Source: Voacanga thouarsii (Eukaryota > Streptophyta > Magnoliopsida > Gentianales > Apocynaceae). From it: DNA of 64,000 nt. Under the pieces are notes generated by a model. That model searched no databases. It was given only the letters and a program-made list of their open reading frames with translations, and was not told the origin of the DNA. The DNA lies in the NCBI GenBank assembly GCA_026120185.1, contig JANUWF010000008.1, positions 6,820,001 to 6,884,000 of the forward strand. Direction: 5' to 3'. Both the position numbers and the translations under genes were made by a program. This document shows, piece after piece, positions 10,801 through 22,800 of this stretch. How positions within the stretch are numbered: the first letter of the stretch is position 1; the number at the start of each line of letters is the position of its first letter.

Positions 10801-13800
10801 AAATGATCCATGATTTTTTGACAGTTTTTCATATGACAAGTATTGTGTGATAGGATGTTAGTGCATGTCCAGATTCCTTTTCTTAAAGCAATTGGAAGAT
10901 CAAGATCAAAAGGAGTGGAAGTAGAGGGAAGGTTACTCTGAGTTGTAGGGCCATTATTCGGTAAAGCTGATTGATCATCTGCTGAAGGAATAACTGGGGC
11001 TGTAGTAACTTTATGGAATTTCTTCCTAGTATAAACCTGCAGCTTATGTTGAGGATTATGATCCACTGGATTATGATCCGTTGGAAGTACTTCTCCCGCT
11101 GTCTCTGATAAAGTAACATCTGGCAAAGTAGGATTAATAGTGCTGACCCTAGTTTCCATATCAGAATTAGTTAAAGAAATGGGTAAAGTTTCCCAAAAAT
11201 TATTTTCTTCAACTAAGTTCTCCCCCTGAAGAATTTTTTTTTTTGAAAAAATGAGTGATCCTTGATAAACTTGACATCCATGCTCTCAATAAAATTTCTT
11301 TGTGACTGGATTAAAACACTTGTACCCACGTTTATTAGAAGCATAACCAATAAAAACACAATTTTCAGCTTTGGGATCAAGTTTTGAACGAAACATATTT
11401 GGGACATGCACATAGCAAACACATCCAAAAACGTTTAAAGGGAGATCTGCTGTTATCTTAGATGTGGAAAAATAATTTTTCAAAACTTGTAAAGGTGTTT
11501 GAAATTTCAGAACTCGAGATGGCATTCTGTTTATTAAATAACAAGAGGTTAGGAGTGCATTACCCCAAAGATATTTAGGAACATTCATGGAAAACATAAG
11601 TGCCTGAGCAACTTCAAGTAAATGCCTATTTTTTCTTTCAGCAATACCATTTTGTTGTGGTGTGTCACGATAAGTGGATTGATGCAAAATACCTTTTTCC
11701 AAAATGAATGTTCTCAAATATTTGTTGAAATATTCAGTCCCATTATCCGTTCTTAGAATGCCAATTTTTGTTTGAAATTGATTTTCAACCATGTGGCAAA
11801 TTCTTTAAATTGTTGTTCAATTTCAGATTTCTTTTCCAACAAATAAACCTAGCAAACTCGTGTGATCATCAATAAATGTTACAAACCATTTTTTTCTAGA
11901 AAGTGTGTTAACTTTGGATGGGCCCCAAACATCACTATGCAACAAATAAAATGGTTTTGAAGCAGAATGTGGTTTTATTGGAAACGAAAGCCGATGACTT
12001 TTAGCTAAATTACAAGCTTCACAATGAAGTTTTGAACAATCAATACCTTTAAATAATTCAGGAAATAAAGATTTGAGATATGGAAAGCTAGGATGCCCTA
12101 ATCTTTTATGCCATAACATAACTTGATCATAGACAGCTTGAACTTGTACTACCTAATCCATGAGCTGTTTTATTCCTAGAACCAGTTCCATCATAGTAGT
12201 ACAACCCATTTATTTCTCTAGCAGTTCTAATCATCTTCCCCGAGTTCCGGTCCTGAAAAACATAATTGGAAGGAGAAAAAAGAACGGAATAATCAGAGTC
12301 TTTAGACAATTTGCTAACGGAAAGAAGATTACATGCAAGTTTTGGAACGTGTAAAACTGATTTCAAAGAGATTTTTTCTGAAATTTTAATATTTCCTTTG
12401 CCTGCAATAGGTGAAAAACTGCCATCAGCTATTCTGATTTTTTCGGAACCGGAACATGGATAATACAAATCGAACAATTGGGAACAGCTTGTCATATTAT
12501 TAGCGGCTCCTAAATCTATGATCCCAGGAATAGTACTTCCTAGAACAAATAAAGCGAAAGAATTACTACCTATTTGTGCCATAGAACTGATAGGAGCATT
12601 AGATGATGAGCAACATTTCAGCAGCTTAAGAAGATGACTTAATTGCTCTGTACTAAATGGAGATGACTCAGCCTCATTTGCTGTAGGTGTGCTATGTTCA
12701 CCAGATTTTTTTCCCTTACCATTAGGTGGTTTAGCATGCAACTTTGAGCATTTTTCGCGAGTATGGTGTGGCTTTCCACAGTAGTCACATTGCAGTCTTC
12801 CATGGACGCGGTTGAACCTGCAGTCTTCTTTCCTAACATCACATGTCTCCGACTCTCTTCTCTCCTTCTCCACAAAAACTTCATCAATTGGAGGTAGGGG
12901 ATTTCTTCCAATTATTCGGCCATGGACCTCATCATATTCAACATTTAAACTTGCAAGAAATTTGAAGATTCGACCAGTATCCACTATCTTCTTGTACTAG
13001 TTGCAGTCATCATGTGATTTCCACTCATAATCATTGAATAAGTCTAGGTCCTGCCAAATCCGTTTAAGAGAATTGAAATACTTTGTTACAGAATCCTCAC
13101 CTTGGCAAATTTCCCCAAGTCGTAGGGTCAACTCGTAAACTTGGGATTGATTTCCAAGATTAGAGTACATTTCTGAAACATTGTCCCATAATTCCTTGAC
13201 TGTAGAGTAACACAGGTAGTTTGCACTTATCTCTTCAGTCATGGAATTGACCAACCATGTCATTACCATTGAGTTTTCGGCATTCCAAATGGCATAAGTT
13301 TTGTCATTCACATCAGGCTGCTTAGTATCACCTGTGATATAGCCAATCTTTCCTCTTTCTCGGAGATAAATGCGAATAGATTGTGACCATCGAAGAAAAT
13401 TATCACCATTTGGTCGGATTGTAGTAATCTGAATGGGATGGTTTTCAGAGGAATTTCTCTGAGGTTCGGACTGAGATGGCTGAAGAGGCTGGCTTATCCC
13501 AGACGTGACTTCAGACATTTTAGAGATAAAAAGAAAAAAGATTCAAACGTAGGATTTTTGCTCTGGTACCTTAAAGACAGTGAACACAAAATATAAGAAG
13601 GCTGAATGATTTTTCTATATTGATTTACAGCTATTTAAAGAGCTTAACAAGGAACAAGAAAGGCAGCTAATCTCCCTAATTAAGGAGAAATATACTATTC
13701 AACTAACTACCCTAATATAGAAGAGAATAAAAAGTGATTCCTAAGATTACTAATACAGCTCATAAACTTCTAAATATAGAGTATAACAAATATGGTACAT

Positions 13801-16800
13801 AATCACAATTATTTATGAGATCTTTCAACACTATGATAGTCTCTACAACCAGAATTGGTTTTCTACTAGTTTAGGAGATGCAGCAGGAGTGTTTCAAGAA
13901 ATGAGTACCCTTACTGATGAGGTAAAATAAGGTCATGTCATCTTCTAGGTGTAAGTTTGAGAGGAAGCACTTCTTTCCAAGTAAGGACTAAAACTGGCTA
14001 CCAGATTGTTTTGTTTGTTATTCTGCCGAAACACCATATCATGAGGCACTGCAAGCTATTATGTTCTTGCATATTTGAAGAGAAAAGGGGAGAGGAAATA
14101 TGAATAAAAGTAAAGGAGGAAATCGTTGGAAAATAGGTGAAAAGGGTGGCAATTAGAAAACTTCCCCTTCATATTGAGGAATTAATTAGCGGGGGAGAAA
14201 AAAAAGGAAGGAAAATGAATTACTGGTCTTTTGGCCTCCCTAGTGTAATCAGCCTGTCCTTCCCCGACCTCCTTTAGAACCAAAAACCTCATCTGTTGTT
14301 GATAGAATAGAGGGTACAGAAAGGAAATCATGATGCTTGTTTATGTGTATAAACTGTGGAAGCACTAGAGAAATAGCTTTTTTCACTGAAAGGAGAGAAA
14401 AGAAACAAGAGCAAAATATATCAGCCACCCTTAAACTTTCATAAATTTTGATTTTCACCCTTGAACTTTAAAATGTGTGATTTTAGCCCTCGAACTTTTA
14501 AAACACATAAAAAAATAGCCCTTTCAACAATGAAAGCTCAAGTACAATACAAAATCACCAGATTTTAGCTCTCATTCCCCTATTTTAATTTCTAAAATAT
14601 TATTCTTCAACTTTAGTCTCGCTCTCTTCTCTTCGAATTTCTTCATTTATCAACAATTTTAAGATATAATTTCAAACCTTTTATGTGACTCAATAATCTT
14701 GAGATTACCCTTTCGCACTTTTTCGAATCTAACCATATAACAAAAATAACATATTTTACCCTTTAATAAACAAAACTAAGGCGTAAAGATGAAGAAGAAA
14801 AAAAATCGATTTAGTTCTTGACGAATATTAATTTTCTTGGCATCTCTATAGGAAGGAAGAATAAATTTGAAAGCAGAAGTGAATTATAAAAAATAAAAAT
14901 AAAAAAAAATCTAAAAAGAGAAGTGAGAGACGCCCTAGTCGCAGTAGTTTTTTCTTGTCATAAATAAAAGTTACTTTATAAAAATTAGAATGATGACACC
15001 ACATTGTGAGAGTTGAGTAAATGAAAATACCTATAAAATAGGTCATGTGGAAGTCATGTGATGAACTTCCGTGAGCACTTAATAATTTTAATTAATGGAA
15101 GGGCTAATTCGAAGAGAAGAGAGCGAGATTAAAGTTGAAGAATAATATTTTAGAAATAAAAATAGGAGAATGAGAGCTAAAATCTAGTGATTTTGTATTG
15201 TACTTGAGCTTTTATTGTTGAAAGGGTTATTTTTTATGTGTTTTAAAAGTTCGAGGGCTAAAATCAAGTATTTTAAAATTCGAGGGTGGAAATTAAAATT
15301 TGTGAAAGTTCAAGGGTGGCTGACATATTTTGCCCAAGAAACAATTTAAAAAACTGTGACACCTGCAACACTACTAAAATATTCCTTGCTCCCTACGATT
15401 CCAGTTTTGGCAGGTAGATAAATGAAGCGTAATCCCTTCTTTTTTTTTTAAATTTTTTTTTAATTTTTACCTCTGTTCATTTTGATGTTATTTGCATTCT
15501 GTTGTATTAGTACTTTAGTTTTGAAATCTGATACTTGCCTTCTTTGCCACAAGAATTTGCATTTTAGGAATTATATTTGAAATGGTAATTTGTTTGCGAT
15601 TTCTTCTAGTCAGATATGATGCAACTGAAGACTGCTTGATGATAAATGTATCTCAGCAGAGAAAAATTCTTAAAAGGAGGTATTATCCTTGACACACACG
15701 TGCCAACATTATCCTGATACTTTTGAATTAACTACTTAATTCTGTGCATGTAAGACAGAATATAGATTACCTTCATCCTTTATGAAAAGGATACTTGTGC
15801 TACTTTGTTAAGTGATCTTGTCAGGCCTTTGACTTTTTATCTTATTTTCATAACAACACTTATGTAGATACTATCTGGTTGAGAAAGCAAAGGATGCAAA
15901 CATGGTTGGAATCTTGGTCGGATCTCTTGGAGTTGGTACATTCCTGTATAATATTTTTTGTCCTGGCTATACTTCTATTATTTGCCATCAATTGGTGACG
16001 TTGTGTTCTTTCTCTGAAGCTGTCATTGCTTACTAAATATGTAATTAACTTGTTGTATCTATTAACATTGAGTGGGTATGTGCATTGGTTAAATGTGTGT
16101 AATTGGTGCATGTACCGACGGATGACCTGCTTCATCATTGTTTGCGAACCCTTGCATGAGGACAATGAATCCTGCTGTTGTTATGCTTCACTGTGACTTG
16201 ATATGGATGGCAAGTGCTAAATATATCAATCAAGTATTCAGGCTGTTATTTGGATTCGTGTTGTAGACCTGTAGAAAAGTGATTTTTCTGTAACCAAAGT
16301 AGTTCAAGTCCAGATCTAGATTATTTCTTGAGTGGACTCGGATGTGTTATGGCAATTATTTTCAACATGATTTTGTGGTTTTAGAATTTTATTTATTTTA
16401 AATTCACCCTTTTTCTGTGTTGTCTATTTTAAATTCATGTATTAACAAGTAAAGGGCATATATGAATAGTTTTCCTTTGCATTCTTCTAAGGTAGCTTTT
16501 GAAGGATACCTGGCAGCGGGATAATGCATACATTAGTTGGTGTTCTTTCCAAAATTTTCCAGTTCCTTCGGTAATGTGACAATCTTATCACAGCAGTACT
16601 AAAGGGTCCCTTGTTTTTGCTCATTTTTTTTAATTCATGTTGTGATTTTTACAACAACAACAACAAACTAAATCTTAGTCCCAATAAACTTGGGTTCGGC
16701 TATATGAACCAATACCAGGCTACGTGTGGTCATCCACATGAATCCTCTCTTTTCACTTCCTTCTATCGACCGTCATACTTTTATCCAAATCTAACAAAGA

Positions 16801-19800
16801 CATATCTCTTCTAATGACTTCTATCCATGTCGTTTTTGGCCTGTCTCTACCTCTGTGTAACCTATTGTGCCTCATTCTTTCAATCCTCCTAACAGGAGCA
16901 TCCCTTGATCTTCTCTATATATGTCCAAACGAACGCAAATGGCTTTCTCTCATCTTCTTCTCAATAGATGCCACTCCTACCTTTTCCCTAATAGTCTCAT
17001 TTCTAACTCTTATCTTTTTTAGTATACCCACATATCCACCGTAACATGCGCATCTCAGTTATTTTCATTTTTTAAATATGACACATTTTAATTGCCCAAC
17101 ATTCCGTGCCATATAGAAAAGCAAGTCTTACGGCTGTTTTATAAAACTTATCCTTTAGACTCAATGGTATATTACGATCATATAGAATATCAGTCGCACT
17201 CCTCCATTTCAATCAATCCGTCGTAACTCGGTGTGCAACGTTGCCATCGAGCTATCCGTCTTTTTGAATAATAGATCCTAGATATCGGAAGCAATCACCT
17301 ACTGGTATATCTCTACCATCCAAAGTTACACTCTGAGTTATATTTCTGCTACTATTGAACTTGCATTCCATATACTCCATTTTACTCCTACTAATTCTGA
17401 AGCCCTTGGATTCAATGTTTGGCACCACAACTCCAATGTAGCATTTACATCGGCTCTGGTCTCATCAATCAACATAATATCATCAGCAAACAACATACAC
17501 TATGGCACAGCCTTCTGAATAGTGCAAGTCAACTCGTCCATAACAGCCGCAAAGAGGAAAGGGCTAAGCATTGATCCTTGATGTACCCCGATAGTAATAG
17601 GAAACTCTGCAGTCACTCTGGCGCAACTCCTTACACTTGTACATGCTCACTCATAGATATCTTTAATGAGAGTAATATACTCTAGCGATGCACCTTTCTT
17701 GGCCAGCACCCACCAAACTACTTCTCTAGGTACCTTGTCATAGGCTTTCTTCAGATCAATAAATACTATATGTAAATCTTTCTTTCTTTTTCTATAATAT
17801 TCAATAATCTATCGTAATAAATGAATTGCCTCCGTAGTGGAACGCCTAAGCTACTAGGCATAAAACTAAACTGATTATCTGAAATTTGCACAATGCCCCT
17901 TAACCTCTGTTCAATCACTCTCTCCCAAAGCTTCATAGTATGATTCATGAGTTTAGTCCTACGGTAGTTGGCACAATCTTGAACATCCCCCTTATTCTTG
18001 TACAGAAGAATCAGAGTACTCTTCCTCCACACTGTAGACATCTTATTAACTCTATATATCTTGTTGAACAGATTTGTCAACCACGCAATACCTATCTCTT
18101 CTAAACACTTCCAAACCTCGATCGGTATACCATCCAGTCCTACTGCCTTTTTTGGTCTCATCCTTTTAAAGGACTCTAGAACTTTATGCTTTTGAATACG
18201 ACAAATACACGCACGGTTAACCTCTTCGTTTGAAATTGCAAGGTTACCCACCCTCGAAACTTGAACTTGATTCTCGTTAAATAACTTATCAAAATAGGAC
18301 CTCCGTCTCTCCTTGATTTCTTTGTCTTTAACCAAAACTCTGTAGTTGTCGTCCTTCATACATTTCACCACACCAATATCTCTAGTCTTCTTTTCCTTGG
18401 AACGCGTCAGTCTATATATATTCTTCTTCCCATCTTTAGTATTCAGCTTTTCATATAAATCCTTGTAAACTGTGGATCTTACTTTTCTAACGGCTTCTTT
18501 AGCTTTTCTTCTCGCGACTTTGTATTTCTCAAAATTCTCATCACTCTTGCACTTCCCTAAGTTTCTATAGCATTCTCTTTTACTCCTTACGGCTTCTTTC
18601 ACTTCGTTGTTCTACCCGATGCATCCTTGTTTAGTGGTACTCTTCCTTTAGACTCACCAAGCACTCCCTTAGCTACTGTCCTAATACATTAAGCTATCTT
18701 TCTCCACATAGTATTTGGATCCGAATCCATATCAGAAGACCAGTCATCCGCTTGAACTACTTTATCGACAAAGGCTGTTCTTTCATCCTCCTGTGGCTTC
18801 CACCATTTGATCATAGGGTCAACCCGATGATTCCGCTGCTTACCTTTTTTCCTAAAATTAAAATTGAGGACTAACAGCCTGTGTTGCGTAACTACACTCT
18901 AGCCTGGAATAACTTTATAATCCGTACAATCTCTACGAAACCTACACCTCATAATAAAGAAGTCTATCTGACTGGCATTTTACCTGCTTCTAAAAGTCAC
19001 TAAGTGAGAATCTCTCTTCTTAAATCAGGTGTTTGCTATAGTCAAATTATAGGCCAAGGAAAAGTCAAGAATAGCTGTAATACCCCGTTTAAAACTACCT
19101 TTATTATATGGGGAAAGTTATACATTGCATAATATTTTATATGACATTTGCTAACTTAAACCATTTTCATGGGTATATGTGATTTATGAGTTGGTTAGTT
19201 CATGAATTTATTTACTTTGATATAATTGTTGGAGGACTATTTAAACAAGAGTGGGAGTTGAGGGAATTTGTTAGTTTCTTGGTGGACTTGAGCTTTTGTT
19301 TTATGAGTATTATTAGATGAGTATTATTAGAGGGAAATGGAGTGAGTGGGAGTTAAGGGAATTTATTAGAGAAATATTTAAACAAGAGTTATTATGGTTG
19401 AGTGACTTGAGTTCAAAACCCAACTCTTGCGAACCTTTCCATTCTTATTTCTCAAAGTTCTCCTAAGCTAAACAAAAACCAGTCACACACGCACTTACAA
19501 AAATTTCAGCTTCCCTTACTCTCAAATTCCCCTCTAGTTTTAAGCAAAAATCACAGCACAAGACCCCAAGTTTTCTTTCCCTATTTCTGCCCAAAGCTGA
19601 ACAAAAAGTCAGCCCATACTTTTCTCCTTTTCCTCTCATTTTCTAGGCCACTTTAGCACCCTAGAGCACAGCCATAAACTCCTTCCATTCACTGTAGTTT
19701 CGGCCAAACCAAGAAGAGCAAAAGCTGCCATTTTTCCCTTGTTTGTTCCAGAGTCCAAAACAGGGTGTAGTCCTTCCAAACATCAAAACACCTAAACCTA

Positions 19801-22800
19801 ACCTATACTCTTCATCAAAACAGCCACCAATCAAACCCTAAACGTCTCTTCTACAAAAAAAAACAGCCCCCTTTTCTCTCCAAGATTTCGACCATCACAA
19901 CTCCAATCACCACCACAATAGAAACCTAAGGGCAAGAATTAAGGGACCAAACCATCTCTTCTTCTCAAGTGAGCTCAACCAATCACCAAGGAGCCACCTT
20001 TGCTTCGTTGTTTTGTCTATCCAAGAGGTATTTTGTGACTCAATCTCTGTTAATTTGAATGAGCCTGATTTTATAATGATGTTATTATGTATAAAGTATA
20101 GTATGAAAAACATGAATGGATGGAATGGTTGAGTTTGATGGAGCAATAGTTGATCTAGGTGAATATGGGGTGAAATATTATGATATCATGTTATGTTGGA
20201 TCTAGATCCATCTTATGGTTGGTTAAAGATGAGATCTTTTGATTTATATGGGATTATTTTATGAAGTTTATGTTAGAGGAATATTAAAGGTCCTTGTATT
20301 AATGATGAGATTCGATTATATGCATGCCATGATGAGATGCATGATCATGGGAAAACTATAGCGATGAGCTTCTACCTAGATACCATGGATGAATTAGATG
20401 ATTAATATGATCATAGAGATTCATGATGCATGAAAAGATGAGTGGATTCATATCTGGTTTCTAATCATAGAAACATTGATTCTAGATAAGGAAGAAAGTG
20501 AAAAAGAGATCAAACATTACTTTGGTTGATTATTGAAAATATCTAAGTAAATCCATGCATAACTATTTTGCTAAATATTACATGTTTGCAAGTATTTTTG
20601 TACAATGATATTTGAAATGGTGTCAATATGAAGATTGACATGATGATTGGAACGTTGATTGAATATGATGAATTGTACTATGGTATTTGGATATTTGATT
20701 TGAGAACGTGGTCATTTTATTCTCTAAATGAGTTTGTCAAATATCAACTTTTAAACTGAAAACGATTTTTTTCTTTATCAGTAAACATTTTGGAAAATTT
20801 ATTGTGAAAAGTCACGTTTTACAAAGACAAGGTAATCAACGATTGTGAAAACAAGGGAAATGATTCTGCCTCTAAATGGGGAGTGTTGAGTACTCAGCGG
20901 GGGTAGGCTAGTGGTGCTAGTCTTGAAGAGCTACAGTGAGTCTTCTGGCATGAGGTTACCTCTAGAAGATGAACTCTACCTGGAGAGGCGACAGTACTAC
21001 TTAGTCAGGCCAGTCCGAGTTAGCATATGGGTCCATGTGGACTTTATTTATCCGGATTGGACAACTGGTGTGTTGGGTGTAGAGATGGAAGAGTATCTCA
21101 CCCTAGTGGGAGGATCTCCCACTGCCCATTGTTGAAAGATTATATTGGGACACTATCATGGTGGTAACCATGATATGGATTGTGATACTATTGTTTGAAT
21201 CATTACTAATCCCCACATAATGAACTTATGATTATGATGAGATGATGATTTATTGAGAACTGCTTTGGATATGATGAGCAATGTTCGTTTGAATAATTAT
21301 TTGTTGATGAAAAGTCTTGTAAACATGATTTTGTGGTTTTGATAAACCTGTATGCATGAAATGTTTATATATGATATTCGCACACATGGGACTTACTGAG
21401 ATGCCAATCTCACACTATTTTACATCATGTTTTCAGAGGAGTGCTTTATTTGAGAAGGTTGAAGAGATAAGAGATGGCCTTCAGTTTATTTATTTTTATT
21501 TTGTCTTTCTTTCGAGAGATGGTTGTTAGTTTTAGATTCTCAGACACTTTGGTTGTAATAAGATTATCGAAAATTTTATCTAGTCATTTTCGTTCTTTTT
21601 GTACCTCGTTATAAAGACCCCTGATCCTTTGGACAGGGCGACATACCACCTATTTGGGTACGTAGGTAGTGGGGTGTTACAATAGCAGTTCCTGCTTCAT
21701 TTCTACCTCCGAAACCCTAACCTCCATGAACACTCTCAAACCCGTTCCGATCAGTACCCACATATCCGTTTAGATCACCACCAATAAAAAACTTCTCTGC
21801 ACATGGTACACTCTGTACAATCTCATGTAAATCATCCTAAAATCATGTTGTGATTTTTATTCCTAGAAAATTTAGGCTCTAAGTGGATTAAAATTTTCCA
21901 ATCCTATTCCAAACCAAAACTTCACTTTAATTGAAATATATTATTATTTTATGTGATTTTCGTTTCTCAAGAATTGTCATCTACTTACAATACATCATAT
22001 TCTCTTTCTTTGGACGTCACCTGACTCTACATATTTAATAATTTTTTAAAAACTCATCTTAAATCAATTCTTATCCGTTTACATTCTTATTGATTTTACC
22101 TGATTCATGGAGCTAATACCACATGGTGCCAGAAAACTCTTTGCTTATTGCATTATGCTTGATAAAACAAGAAACAGCTTGTTCGCTGGGGCACACAGGT
22201 TTAGCGCCCTAATATTGCAATTTGAATCGCTGCATAAATGATCTTACAATTTGAATCACCCTACTGGTTAACTACTACTCCTAATTATTCAATGAGCCCT
22301 TTGGTAGTGAAACATATATTTGTTTCTTGTGTTTTGAGTCAATGTACTTCCATGACTATGTAGCTAGTTTTGCCATTGCGCATGGCTGTTGACTTTTCTG
22401 CTTGTTAAACTAAAGATTAACACTTTTCTTTGGATCTGTTGACACAGCTGGTTACCTTCATATGATTCATCAAATGAAAGAGTTAGTCACGAGAGCTGGG
22501 AAAAAGGCATATACCTTTGTTATGGGCAGACCTAACCCTGCAAAACTAGCCAACTTTCCTGAGGTAAACATCAGTTTCTTGACTTCGGATTGCTCTTAGA
22601 TTTTAACTTGAGGGAGTTCTAAAGTCCTGACTTTCATGTCAACAGTGTGATGTTTTTATCTATGTCTCCTGCGCACAAACGGCTCTTTTAGATAGCAAGG
22701 ACTTTTTAGCTCCTATTATTACTCCTTTTGAAGCTATGCTTGCTTACAACAGGTAATTTCACTTACCCATTTTAATTAAGTTGCATTGTCAGATATGAAT

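Larger units (their letters stand above)
8969..13830 (-). mobile_element. Full-length Ty1-copia retrotransposon in DPH2 intron 4
   Basis: Two LTRs, a primer-binding site, gag, protease, integrase, reverse transcriptase, RNase H and a polypurine tract occur in standard copia order over 4862 bp, flanked by CTATG duplications. It lies antisense to DPH2. At least six lesions break the polyprotein although the LTRs are still about 96-97% alike. Confidence 0.94.
16652..21842 (-). mobile_element. 5'-truncated RTE-type LINE, split by a solo LTR
   Basis: On the minus strand this is a non-LTR retrotransposon of the plant RTE type. It ends in a (TTG)n-like tail (ACAACAACAAC on the plus strand at 16651-16664) and carries reverse transcriptase text. 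Its upstream end holds the end of an endonuclease domain, with [16 protein letters not shown] text at 21687-21740 and [12 protein letters not shown] at 19030-19070. A 17-bp direct repeat TCATGTTGTGATTTTTA flanks it (16635-16651 and 21843-21859), a convincing LINE target duplication. The two halves join across 19076-21681, where an LTR inserted. Without that insert the LINE is about 2.6 kb, truncated within the endonuclease. Confidence 0.88.

Noticed and set aside
14846..15046. Minus-strand frame in the Mutator-like MITE core
   Set aside because: F/L-rich from an A-rich plus strand; no transposase motif.
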